In this document: one piece after another, positions 11,318 through 22,720 of the stretch
Position numbering within the stretch: the stretch's first letter is position 1
How the letters are laid out: the number at the start of each line of letters is the position of its first letter
Assembly (NCBI RefSeq): GCF_023278565.1
Contig: NC_064677.1
Span: forward strand, 5,084,001 to 5,148,000
Direction of reading: 5' to 3'
DNA: 64,000 nucleotides
Source: Colletotrichum lupini
Taxonomy: Eukaryota; Ascomycota; Sordariomycetes; Glomerellales; Glomerellaceae
Made by a program: the position numbers and the translations under genes
Notes under the pieces: model-generated
Databases searched by the model: none
Told to the model about the DNA's origin: nothing
The model's input: only the letters and a program-made list of their open reading frames with translations

Positions 11318-13132
11318 TCATACAGGCGAATCATCATTCGGCTGCCGGTCCCGCCCCCTATCCTGGGACCCGTCGCGTCCGTCATTGCCTCCACTGCCAC
11401 CAATATCCCTCTCCCCTTCCCCTTGCCCCGTCGTCGGCGGAGGCTCATCTCGGAATGCAGGCCACACACTGCCGCTCCCGCTGCTACCCGGTGGATTGCT
11501 CGCGCCGTCGTCTCCTCTGTCAGGTCGCCACCACTTGAGCTTCCATATGCCGCCCAACGCCTCTTGTAGTGTGGGCTGACTGCTGCTCTGACTCTTGCGC
11601 CGACGGCGGGCTGTGAAGCCCGGAAATCCTGTGGATTTACGTCGCCTCCTACCCGGGCCGGGCCGGCGTGACGAAAGGGACTCGGAGCTGGGTCCCGCTT
11701 CTGAGGACGAAAAGAGAGGATTACCGCTACCGCTACTTACGCCACGGCGGTGCGGTAATAGAGAGGTAGATTCGGTGAGCTCGCCAGGCATAGTGCTGGA
11801 GCGCCGGCGCGAGATGGGCGGGCTGGACGTGTCGCGGTCTTCGAGCTCGCCCCAAATTTCGGCGCGCTCTTGCCATCTCCTGCCCGTCTTCTTCCGCTTC
11901 GGTGTCGGTGTCAGCGGCGTTGTCTCGCCACTGGCCACGTTAAATGTTGAGTAGGTTGTAGCTGGTAATGGGTCATCTTCTTCGTGGAGGCTGTAAAGAT
12001 CATCGCCGCCCAGAAGGGACTCTTCTTCATCTTCTGTGTCCTCCACGAGGCCAAGTCCTGGTGCCAAAGATGACTGGCCCACGCCCGGCGTGTGCTGTTC
12101 GTCGCTGAGTCGCCATGACAATGCTAGCACACCGGCAAGTAGGATGACTGTCCCCAATGCAATGAGACATGCTCGTAAGGGGTTGATCTGGTCCGTCTGC
12201 TTAAAGTATATCAAACCGTCCAGGATCGCAATGATGTTGTAGATGCAGAAAACCATGGGGTATAAAACCGAGGTCGAGACGAGCTTCAGGCCACGGTGTA
12301 GGTAGTATAATTGACTCAAAGCCAGGGTGACCAGCGCCAGCACGAGGACCCACGCCTGCCAGTGAATAAACTGGTTATTGCCGTCCGCGATCGTCTTAAT
12401 GATCAGCTCAACAGCCGACTTGGCAACCAACAGCGAATGCGCCGAGAGGATACCACTTATGGCTCCGTAGGCGAGGCCGCGGACGAAGCGGAATCTCGAG
12501 TTGAGTGACAGGCTCGTGAAGTGGTCGAGGCAGTCCACACTGATGGCTATTGATAGGACGAGGAAGGCCTGCATGATCATCCATACCACGAAAGGCTTCC
12601 GACCGAGGAGTTCGAGCAGCTCCTGGAGGTTGTGTGCAGGCGCGGGAATGGCACCAAAGATGGCGATCAGCACGGCGCCCGTGCAGACGAGCAGTGTGCC
12701 CCATAGCGACCACCTCGTGAAGGGTTCGTTAAGTATAAGGGTAGCGCATATCGAGTTGAAGACGAGGCCAGAGGCCTGCAGGGTTGAGAGTACAGGGAGA
12801 GGAAGGGTCGAGATCTGGACGGAGCTACCGAGCAGGTTTGCGGCGATGAACATTCCCATCCCCAGCTGCCATTTCCCTCTCCGATACGGTGGCCGACGTA
12901 TTTCGTGTGGGCCCTTTTCGTCTTCGAGAATGTGTGATTTTCGTTGGAGGGTGAGACCCAGGCTCTGGACGCTCGTGGACAAGAGACCAACGATGATTCC
13001 TATCTGCGCGAGGGGCAAAATACAACGTTAGCGACGGCTTCTTGGTCGTTCAGCGAGCGACAGAGGCGCAAAAGGGAGGCAGATACGTACGGCGATTGTC
13101 CCCCCAGGGGAGATGCCGCCGAGGGACCCCAT
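11318..13132 (-). CDS. NIPA-family (DUF803) magnesium transporter
   Basis: Two exons (13091-13132 and 11318-13003) encode 575 aa; the first supplies only 14 residues (MGSLGGISPGGTIA), and the intron (87 nt) has a GTACGT donor and GCGCAG acceptor. The first ATG of the long ORF lies within the intron, so the small upstream exon is preferred. Residues about 14-340 form a polytopic membrane domain with the NIPA features SLGLTLQRKSH, QISTLPLPVLSTLQASGLVFN and a LNEPFTRWS segment, as in EamA-like Mg2+ transporters of the NIPA group, with about nine helices. The remaining 230 residues are an acidic and then Ser/Arg-rich disordered cytosolic tail ending in Gly/Asp repeats. NIPA proteins carry Mg2+ and related divalent cations at plasma or endosomal membranes; direction and localisation here are inferred from the family. 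The gene is divergent from V-ATPase subunit E. Confidence 0.92.
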
Positions 13133-14748
13133 TGCACGCGCAAGGAGCTAGCCGTCGGTCATCTGGCGGCGGTCGAAGTTGAAGCAGCGGCGGTCGGTCT
13201 CATGGATTTATTGTCGTCCGTTGTTTTCTGTATCCGCGCAGCCGTGTGTGTCGTCCCGCCGGTATCCTAGCGGCACGTTCGTTAGATGTGCAGCGTCTCT
13301 TTTCGCAATAAGGACCAGATGAAATCGACTCCGGCGGCGGGACGGAGGGAGGTGGAATCGAACGCTTCGGCAGGATGGAGAGGGCGGGACAGGTACCGGT
13401 GCAAACGAGGCGTCTGCGGTTTGCTTCGACGTTGAAGATTGGAGATGGTGTGGTTAGGTAAAGTTGTCCGACGGGTTGTGTCTCGCCACGCTTGCGAAAA
13501 TGGTGACTTTGGTGTCGCTTCCCTCCAATAGCCGCCAAGAGAGAGCTTGCAGATGGGTTTCAAGTTCGGATGCGCGTCTAAATGGAAGCGACAAAGTCGG
13601 AACGTCAGAAGGTAGGTACTCCGTCTTCCAGGCCGGCTGTCCTCTCCGAGAAATTGCTGGTTGCGTAAACCTGACCAATGCAGCGTTATAAAATACCGAG
13701 TTTCCACATGGCCGGAGTCGGTGAACAGGTCTCTGGTGTTAGATGATGGCTCAGCTCGAAACACCAGACAGACGTACGTTCGCTATGCACCGACGCAATG
13801 GCCGCTCTCTGTTCCCATCGGTGTAGGAGAGGGTCGGGGTGGTCTGGCCAGGATGCCGACTGTACGGAGTACCAAGCAACCAAGTCACCAAGCACAAGGT
13901 ACGGTCAAGCACAATAGTGCAGCAGCAGCAACCCACATCACACATCCCAGTGATCTCAAGGTAGGTACCTCGCCCGCAGCAACCAAGCAGCAAGGGACTC
14001 CCGCCGCTCTCCACCTCTCCAGGTGCTGCCTGCATTGCATTATTCAGTTCAGGTACTCCGCGTCTAGCCCCTTTGCACCTTTGCCATGCGCTATTTTGGT
14101 AGGCGGTGAGGTAGCTCAGCTGGGTGCATGACTGTGGTGGGTGAGGCGGCTGTTCCTCGGGCAATCGTCACCTGACGTGACCGGATTATCTTATCGCTCC
14201 TTTCCCTTCACCTGCCCGATTCCATGGCGGAAGGTGAGGTCTGGTGGGCCTTGGGGCTGATAGGCCTCGCCAGCCTGCGTGATGTCACAGCTTGAGAAGG
14301 AAACGTGGCTGGAGAAGTGGACAAATGCCACCAGTATCTTAGCAGCCGCACAGACCAGATGTGGCACAGGTGCAATCTGAGCCCCTTCCCGTATCGCACC
14401 CACCCAGCCAAGCAAGCAATCTGTGGCTGACGGGACGGATGGATACCTGCTATGTGGTTCCTGAAGCTGGGGGGGCCGAACGCCCAGTGATGCGCTTGCT
14501 GCGCGGCCCAGAGCACCTTAGGTAGTCGTAGTAGGCCTCGTCAAACAACAGCTTCATTCAACCACCGCAATCCGATCCCGATTCTCCCCCTCCCCCCATC
14601 GCGAGACTTCCTCCCGACGGGCTCCCCACCAGCTGCTCTCTACATCCCACGCGATATCATCATCGCCCGTCGTCCTTTCGTCCCCGATAAACCTAATTGA
14701 TTCAACAAAAGTCGCTCACGCAGCCGCCCCCCCCAAAAACCGCCCATC
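13133..14748. promoter_or_regulatory. Divergent intergenic region between Mg2+ transporter and V-ATPase E genes
   Basis: This 1.6-kb span must hold the promoters of both divergent genes. No ORF looks coding. An exact GTACGGAGTAC occurs at 13862-13872. A polymerase III A-box-like sequence (TAGCTCAGCTGG, about 14111-14122) has no matching B box. CT- and C-rich sequence precedes the V-ATPase start codon, as is usual for highly expressed fungal genes. Confidence 0.5.
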
Positions 14749-15667
14749 ATGTCTCACCAACCGTTGACGGACGACCAAGTAAGCCCCCTCCCCGTCCACG
14801 CCTCACATCGCAAACCTCGTAGGGGCTCAAACCGAATATCCCGATGTACACGAACGCACACGAGAATGAGGGGGAGATGGAGATAAAGATGGACAGACGC
14901 AGCCCGGCTAACCAGACATGGCGTGCACCAAACAGGTCGGTCAGGAGCTCCGCAAGATGACCGCCTTCATAAAGCAAGAAGCAATGGAAAAGGCCCGCGA
15001 GATCGAAATCAAGGCCAACGAAGAGTTCGCAATCGAAAAGTCCAAGCTCGTCCGCCAGGAGACGGACTCCATCGACGGCCAGTACGAGAAGAAGTTCAAG
15101 CAGGCCCAAATGTCCCAGCAAATCACACGCTCCACCGTCTCCAACAAGACGCGGCTCAAGGTCCTCGGCGCCCGCCAGGAGCTCCTCGACAACATCTTTG
15201 AGGACGCCCGCAAGAAGCTCGCCAACGCCACCAAGGACAAGGGCAAGTACCAGGCCACTCTCAAGAACCTGATCCTCGAGGGCCTGTACGCCCTCTCCGA
15301 GCCCGAGGTCGTCGTCCGCGCACGGAAAGCCGACTTTGATGCCGTCAAGAAGGCCATCGACGAGGCCACCAAGGAGTACAAGAAGGAGGTTGGCAAGGAC
15401 ACCACGGCCAAGCTCGACGAGTCGGACCCCCTGTCCGCAGAGAGGTACGTGATATTCAAACGAGAATCGGGCAGACATATCACGATGACATATCATGGTG
15501 CTAACAAACGAGGTAGCGCTGGAGGTGTTTTCGTCATCGGTGGAAAGGGCAAGATTGAAATCAACAACACATTCGAGGAGCGTCTAAACCTCCTCCAGGA
15601 GACCGGTCTGCCGGCCGTCCGAGAGACTCTGTTTGGCAAGAACCCCAACCGCAGATTCACTGACTAA
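14749..15667 (+). CDS. VMA4: V-type H+-ATPase subunit E
   Basis: Three exons (14749-14778, 14936-15444, 15517-15667) give 229 aa, the usual size. Exon 1 encodes only MSHQPLTDDQ; intron 1 is 157 nt. The N-terminal half is a long charged coiled coil (ELRKMTAFIKQEA, EKSKLVRQE), and the C-terminus has the conserved globular part with GGVFVIGGKGKIEINNTFEE. Subunit E pairs with subunit G to form the peripheral stalks holding V1 to V0, acidifying vacuoles and endosomes. Intron 2 (72 nt, GTACGT donor, CTAAC branch, TAG acceptor) is a multiple of three and stop-free, so an unspliced reading would insert 24 residues before SAGG; family sequence supports splicing to AESAGG. Function is certain from sequence conservation. 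Confidence 0.97.
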
Positions 15668-15883
15668 ACCACCACCCTTTTCCCATAAGTGCGCCTTGCA
15701 AAAACCCTGTATAGCCCTTTTTATCTCCCTTGGGGCTGGACACACTAAACGCTGCATGAAGGATTCCCCGGCGCCTACCCTGTTTCAAACTCCTTCCTGT
15801 GGTGTATCTTAGATGCTGTATGATGGTGGCCAACCCTTGGCGTATTAGGTAGTTATCGTTGCAACTACGAGTTCGTTATCATC

Positions 15884-18444
15884 TTAACCTATTGCCGTAA
15901 CGAAAGTCTCATCCTCGCTTGAAGCTGACTCGATGTTGGTATCTATCTCGGACGGCTTGTTCTTCCGAGAATGCACGAATCTTTGCAGAAACTCTTGTTG
16001 GCGCCTCTTCTTGGCCGACGACGGACCCTGATCTCCGAATATGCTCTGTGTCGGCGGGCGTTTGGTTCTGACCGAGTATGTCAGACGCTCTCCAACCCAT
16101 TCGAGCACGCTCTTGGCCTCTGTGCGGGCCAAGTTCGCAGCTCCTGTGTCGTTGATGCCTCGCCAGATGGCCTTGAGACGTTTCGCCAGATCGTCAATGT
16201 TACTGTTGAACTCCTTTTCGTAGTCCGAGTCCTCGTTATCATGCGCGAAAGCCCCATCATCCACTGCCATGTCGAGGAGCTGGACCAGAGCCTTCAAGTT
16301 CACATAGTCAGTCTTGTTGTTGATCTTGAAGTCACTGTCCTTGACCCGGGCAATGACGAGGCGAAGGCTAATGACATCGTCGGGGTGCTCGTTTGCTAGA
16401 GCAGCGTCTCGAAGGAAGAAGGCGACTGCTAGGCGTCTGCGCAGCTCGTGCAGCTTCCGCGAAGTGACAGGCATGCAGATGAGCGGCAACATTCGCAGCG
16501 AGGTCTTGTCGAACCCATGATAAAGAGACGAGCAGGTCTCGGCGCACTATGACAGGCCATATTAGCAACAGCATCAACTTGACACCCGGGGGGTATACTT
16601 ACAAACTCATCCCAGGCACTATCCTCGACAGTATCGACCAAGGCTGCCAAGGCATCCTGATGGCGCGTGAGAACATCCACATTCTCGAGGATCACCTTGT
16701 CAGCTGCCATGCGCAAGAGCATCTTGACAGCGTACGCAACTGTTGCATAACTAAGATGATGTGCCACATAGGAAACCCATTCCAAAAACGACTGAAGAGG
16801 TTCCCATTCGTAATCGGCGTAGATATCTCGGCTTTCTCGCACCGGTCGTAGTACCTCGTCTCCTACATGGTCCGCTGCGCCCAATCTCTTCAAGCACTCT
16901 TCGAACTTCTGAGACGTGATCAGACGCTTGACCTGTTTGCCATTGGCAGTGACGATCTTGCTGTATTCCTCCCGAAGAACACCAACTCTCTCAACAGCAA
17001 CCATATCCAAGATCCAGAGATATAATTCGTCCGGAAACCTGACATTAATGGCAAGATTGTTCGGCATCCCCGACATGATGTGTCGGTCTCTGGTACCAGG
17101 TTTATCGAGAAAAGACCAGGGACCCTTCGCAAATTTCTTCGGGAACGGAGGAGGTTCATCTAGGCCGTGAATGTCCTTTTTGAAAAAGTACCATCTGGTC
17201 CTCGAGGCACCGGCATCCGTTCGTTCCATGGCCCGGAGAGCCTTGTCCGCATCTTCCTCAGTCTTGACACCAGCAATCTCGATCAGCTTCTGGCGAGCTT
17301 TGCTGGGACTTTCTTCAACATCCACCATGATCTCATCCTTAGGTGCAGGCTCAGCCGGTCGTCGCGGGCTGTCGAACAGCACATCGTGCCTCCTCGAATG
17401 GGCGTCCAGCGTCTTGAAGTCGAATTTGTGCTTCGGCTGGATGGTGAGAGGTGACTTGTGAACCATCCTGGCCCGTCTCTTGGCCTTTGGCGTGCCATCA
17501 GGCCTGGGTTTGGTGGGGCCAAGCATGTCGAGATCCGGAAAGGAGTCATCGGACAAAGAACCGTCGTCGTCCTCGTCATCGGACCCTTTGATAACTGCAT
17601 CCCTCGTGAGAGTCGGACGCTTGTTCGCAGTCGGCGGAGAAGATGGAAGGGCCGGGGAGCTGGGTAGACTTGGAAGTGACGGCAAGCTGTTGGGGGTTCC
17701 ATCGACTTTCGGATCCCCTGATATATCGCGCTTCGGCGTGCGTTGCAGCTTACCTTTCTGCAATGAGGGTAGCTCGGGCAGATCACCGGCTGGAGGGGAA
17801 CCTGTTGGGCTCTCGCTGGCTGTCTTCCTGCCTGGACTCTGACCAAAGAGCAGCCTTCGTGGGGTTGTTGGCTCCTCAGGCTCAAGAGAGACCCGAGGAG
17901 ACGATGGTAGCGATGAGAAGCGGACCTTACGCGGCGAGCCGGTACTTCGACCTGACCGTAGTATTTTGGGAGTTGAAACCCCCTTCGGCGTGCCAGATCG
18001 TGATCGCTGTGATCTTTGCCGTAGTGGCGTTAGGCGAATGACACGCCGCATGGCTGGAGACAGAACTGGGGTATCTTGAAGTTCGGATAAGGATGACATG
18101 GAGGCATTGAGATCTGATGCCGTGAGGGCAGGCCGTTGGCCGGCTGATGAGTTTGCACCTTTGCCAGGAGAAATTTTGGCGATCTTGAGATTTTTGTTCT
18201 CATCGAAGTCTCTGTTTGGCGGGGGATTCTTGCTCATGACCGTTTTCACATCTCGGGCAGGAGCGCGGGTGGACAGGAGCTCCTGGGTTGCTGCCGAGGA
18301 TTGAGATGCAGAATTTTGAGAGGCCTGTGAGGAGGAAACGGCAGGTGCGGCCTTCGTAACAGCGCGGCCGGCACCAAAAAAGCTTCTGATATCGCGATTC
18401 TTGTTCGCATCTGCCTGGGCGGTGTTGGCCGATTTGCGAGCCAT
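15884..18444 (-). CDS. Unrecognised 834-aa protein with PIP-box-like N-terminus; possible CANIN (Nse6/SLF2-like) domain
   Basis: Two exons (16603-18444 and 15884-16546), with an intron of 56 nt (GTAAGT donor), encode 834 aa. The start at 18444 gives MARKSANT; an in-frame ATG 17 codons upstream is less likely because its extension is Cys/Arg-rich and unlike the protein. Residues about 13-20 read NRDIRSFF, close to the PCNA-interacting QxxhxxFF pattern but with Asn for Gln. Residues about 20-390 are Ser/Pro/Arg-rich disorder with repeated SP and TP sites. From about residue 400 on the protein is ordered and helical, with WYFFKKDIHGLD, PDELYLWILDMVAVERVGVLREEY and LPLICMPVTSRKLHELRRRLA segments. 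The last feature recalls the CANIN domain of Smc5/6 cofactors Nse6 and SLF2; this is a hypothesis from memory. A basic KKRRQQEF patch near the C-terminus may be a nuclear signal. The gene is tail-to-tail with VMA4, 216 bp apart. Confidence 0.82.
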
Positions 18445-20378
18445 GGCGGATGAGAGCAGGCGCCTGCAGCCTTGTGCACAAATCTGACCACGCAAGTGTC
18501 TGTTAACCCAGGCTACTAAGAACCCAGCGGGCTAAAGACGAACGTGCCTTTCAGGATGTGTGGAGAGTCGTGATAGAATATTGGTTTACATAATTCACTG
18601 AGGTCGGATACAGCTGTAGTTGGGAGGCTCGGGAGTCCGACGCGTGGGTGACGCTTTTCGCGTTGGGCGTGGTTCAAGGAGCATTTAGTGGAGACCACTT
18701 TAGGTGTCGTCTTATCTTATCAACCCTTATGTCATCAGAGCACCCCTTTGGAGAGAGGCTCTCTAGAACAATGGAACGTGTGCGGCCATTCTCGACTCCA
18801 GGAACATGGATTTCAATAGGTACAAAGCATCAGTTTGGTAATGAGCAAGAAACTCGATGATTCATCCCCCCCCCCTCATACTCTCGTTAGGACGGGATCA
18901 TTCCCTTTTAACTACTGCGTTCATACTCATGGTAGAGGGGTTGGCGTCTCAAACCGCTCGCACTTGGGCAAGCGATGTATGTAGCTGCGACGTTGCTTGT
19001 TGATTTTGGTGAGATATTGAACGAACAGTCAACGGTTGACACCTACCAGCAAGCATCCGGGTACCAAAGTGGCAGTCCACGTTTTGTTGCTTCTTTTCTC
19101 TGCCAAAGCTCACCTTGGCTGCGGCACACATGAGGCCCGGCGATGACTCGACTCGGGTTAGTGTCGGACGAACAGAGGTTCGGCAACCGTGGGGCGGCGG
19201 AGATGATTGCGACGGCGGAAGCTACGGATAACGGGAGTAAAAGGATTTCGGAGGTGCATCAAAAACGGATTTGATCATTCATCACCGCGCAGGAACGCGG
19301 GCAGCGGACTGCTCAGCAGTCCACAACCCCGGGCTGTCAATGAAGAGCGGCCAAGAGGACGACCCCGACGATCCCCAGCGCGAACCGTTGGAGACCGCAT
19401 CCATCCCTCGAGAATTTTGTCGCGGTTTCAGGGGCCGAAAAGGACTCCGGAATAGGGGCCATTGTGGTCCTGGGATATCGTTGCGGTACATGACTGCTTA
19501 GTTTAGGAGTTCCTGGGCGACGTGAACAGGTAGTCGTTTGCCGTGTCCCGTCCCTCATTCCCCCTCTTTTTCTCGCACATCCACGATAGCCAGTAAAGGT
19601 CCTGGCCCTGCAGACAGTCCTTGGCCACGCTGCCCAGACGCTTGGAGCACACTCGAAAACTTGCTAAGTTTGTCATCAGACCAAAAGTTGCTCAGGGAAC
19701 CCATCTGTAAAGGTAGTGGTCCGGGTCAAAGGTGCATCGTTGAACCTGTTCCAGGACCTTGGGCCGCGATCAAAGCGATCATCCTAGAAGGTTAAATCAG
19801 CCTGCGTCCCGTGTAAGCCGTCTGGCCTCCGCTTGTACGTTTGAGAAGGGCTTGCATCAGAGGGGGCGTGGGGATTCCAGCGCGAAGCCACATTCTGTCT
19901 CCCGCCTCCCATCTATTGTCCTCCGTCCGTTTCCTTGCGGGAAAAGACTGAATCCCAGAGAGGTCCTGGATTGGATGAGAACAACCTAGTGTTAATCGAC
20001 GTAGGTACGAAATCTGGGTGTTGGCTTCAGCGGGTTCCGCATCTGATTTTGAGTCGCACAGAATTCTCGAGGCAGAATCTGCGCGACAAACGCGGCTTAG
20101 AAGAGAAGATCCTCAGTAGCCACAGCTGCTTACAACTGTTCTGCCCTTTGATGCCCAAGCAAAAGCCCACCTATCGAGCTGCTCATGGTGTGGTGCTTGG
20201 CGCGTTTTCTTGGGGTACATTGTGATACTTTCTACTCGTGCCATTCAAGGGCGGCGTCCGCTTGTGAGAACGGCGCGCGAGAGTCTCACTTGTCCCACTC
20301 TCGTCGTCCTCGGCGTCAAAATGGGCTCCGTCCGCGCCGTGAATGCGTGGCTATTTAGTGCGTCCTGCAAGTCCCGCG

Positions 20379-20394
20379 CCCCCCCCCCCCCCCC
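20379..20394 (+). repeat. Poly-C run
   Basis: Sixteen consecutive Cs within the gene-free region; equivalent to a G run on the minus strand. Confidence 0.85.
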
Positions 20395-22702
20395 GTCCTA
20401 CCTCCGAATGGACATATCGCAAGCCCCGAAGGCCCGACTCTGCATACTACGTACGTCCCTCCACTTTCTGGCTATATCCCAATTGAGATGTATGCGGTAA
20501 TAGTGGTACGCTCATTGCTAGTAAATGCGGCAGTATGCCCCCTTGGAATGAACCCCTTCAAGTGGAGTCTCACTCGGAGATAGAACTGCTTGATGCAAAT
20601 GGCTGGACTGATCAATGGTGCTGACGAGGAGGAGCCTAGAAGGTGAGGCTAGCTGACTGATGTGACGGCTACCTAATGCTCGCCGGCCTGGGTTTAACGA
20701 CTCTGTTGGCTTGGAATCAGCGTTGACAACGTCGATGTTCCTTGGTGAGCGCTGAGTAGTTCATTCTAGCATTATCTTCCCTGCATCGCAATAGAAGAAC
20801 ACGGACAGATCTGTGAGCAGAGGCGATCCCAGAAGAGGCTGCCAAGGTCTGGAGCAAAGAAGGTTGCCCCTGCCAAAGGTATCAAAGGGGCGCTGAGTGA
20901 ATGATTGCGTGCCTTCGCAGCGGCTGTAGATTTGTTTCAAGATGCCATTCCCGTGTGGCTAGGACGGTTTGGTCGAGCGGTGCGATCGAGACGGGATCGC
21001 CTCCTAGAGGATTTCCTCTCAGTGGGTGTTCAGCCTCATGCTTGCCCCCGAACGGTTGATGTTGATGTGTGTTTGTATGTGACTTTTTGCTTCTTCCATG
21101 CCATTGATGTACCGCTGTCTTGCGCCGTTGTAGTGGTGGTCTGCTACGAATCCCGCGCGAAGGAATTGAGCTCGGCTGGCGAGTTGTTTTCTGTAACTTG
21201 ACACGACATAGGTACTGAAAAAGCTTGGCTCAGGTGAGGAGCACTAGCAGGCCTGCCCGAGCGCGCATCTCAATCCCGCATGCCTAACAGGCCCTAGTGC
21301 CACAGGCGCAAAGATTCGCGATCCGTCCGGGCGCCGTGGGTACGATGCAACCCTGAGACCCGTCGACCTCCCACTTCCATCACGGGGGGCCTGGCCGATG
21401 GAGTGTCGTCGCTTGCTATTTGAGGTGTAAATGAGATGGGATATGGAGCACACGGCGACCCGGAGCCAGTGAGCCCGGGATGGCATCGGTGGCTCGTAAA
21501 TGAGGCGTCAGTTCTGGTGCTCCGCCAGTCATCAAGACAAGACTTGAACTGCCCCTCTGGGGGCCATCTGCGTGCTCCCCCCTGGCTGGCACATTCTTGG
21601 CCAATTTCTCCTTCGATGGGCAGTTGGCAGCCAAGTATGGGTCATTGTCAGAACCAGCATCTCTAATTTCTGGCGAGAAGCGATACCTGCGCCTGGAACG
21701 GGTCCATCTTTCAAGTCCCTGTTAATACGCAGGAGAACGGGCAGTGGATGGGCCAGGGTGACGACGATTGCTTCCCGTAATAAACGCGCCAACTGCTCAG
21801 CCTCAGAGCAATTGGAGGTAACAGGGCAATACTGTGACGCAGCAAATTGGTTTTGGTTGATCCCGGGCCGCTGGCTGGGAAGTGGCTCAGAGGAATCGTC
21901 CTGTATCTGTAGGTGACCGCCTCGAGGTCGGGATTGGCCTGGTTGCGAGGAAGGAATGCTGACTGGAGCTCATCCGAGTGAACCAGTAACCGCCGTGGTT
22001 GCTCTTGAGATCTGCCTGTGGTCAGTGTGTAGCGTTGCCAGCACACAGTTGACGGCCGGATCGATGTCAACGAGCAGCAGCAGTGGCTGGGCTGTGCAAC
22101 AAGACATCCATGCCTTTTCTTCCTTTGGTGCTTCTCTCTGCCCAATTGCCCACCACATATTATCCATGTTCTTCCATCAAATTTCGGCGAAAGCGGTAGA
22201 CGAAAAGGGAGAAGAAGCCTGGCGGGGGAAGAAACGAAAGTTGTGCTATGCAGACACGGGAAGCCGGTAGTCAGTACACGTGAGCGCTAATACGCAGTGC
22301 GCAGACGGGCGTGACGCATCCGGAAGCAGAATAGACGGCGGATAATGGGTGCTGAGTGTTCCGTGTTAGTTGACGCATGAGAAGAATGGCAAGCAGACTC
22401 TGGAGTGCTTGAAGACGAAGTGAATTGGGTTGGGTCGGATCCGGGTCGATTGGACGACTGGATGTGGTCGCAAACCTTGAAGGAGAGTGTATTTTGCTTC
22501 ATTAGGTTGTTGATGCAGCATTGCAGACAGAAAAAGAAGAGACAACCGTTCGCTGGGAAGGGCGAGTACAAGGATGACCATGGCATTCGTTGTCGTTCTT
22601 TACCAGATATTGCCGATCAGGTAAGCATCTTCATTCGGCGTGATTAGACAGGAAGGAGCTGTGGCTGGCGGGAGGCAGAAATGGCGAGGTACGTATTCCG
22701 TA

Positions 22703-22720
22703 TAGGTAGGTACCTACCTA
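22703..22720. repeat. 18-bp perfect palindrome TAGGTAGGTACCTACCTA
   Basis: The sequence equals its reverse complement. A shorter relative, CTACCTAGGTAG, occurs at 23033-23044, and TAGGTA/TACCTA units recur in other intergenic parts of the window. A role is not evident. Confidence 0.9.

Noticed and set aside
14107..14180. Possible tRNA: TAGCTCAGCTGG matches a polymerase III A box
   Set aside because: No B box (GGTTCRANNC) follows within 30-100 bases and no acceptor-stem pairing could be drawn.
14747..15496. Long minus-strand ORF (249 codons) opposite V-ATPase subunit E
   Set aside because: It is Leu/Gly-rich antisense of a certain gene with strong third-position GC bias; no domain, and it crosses both splice junctions.
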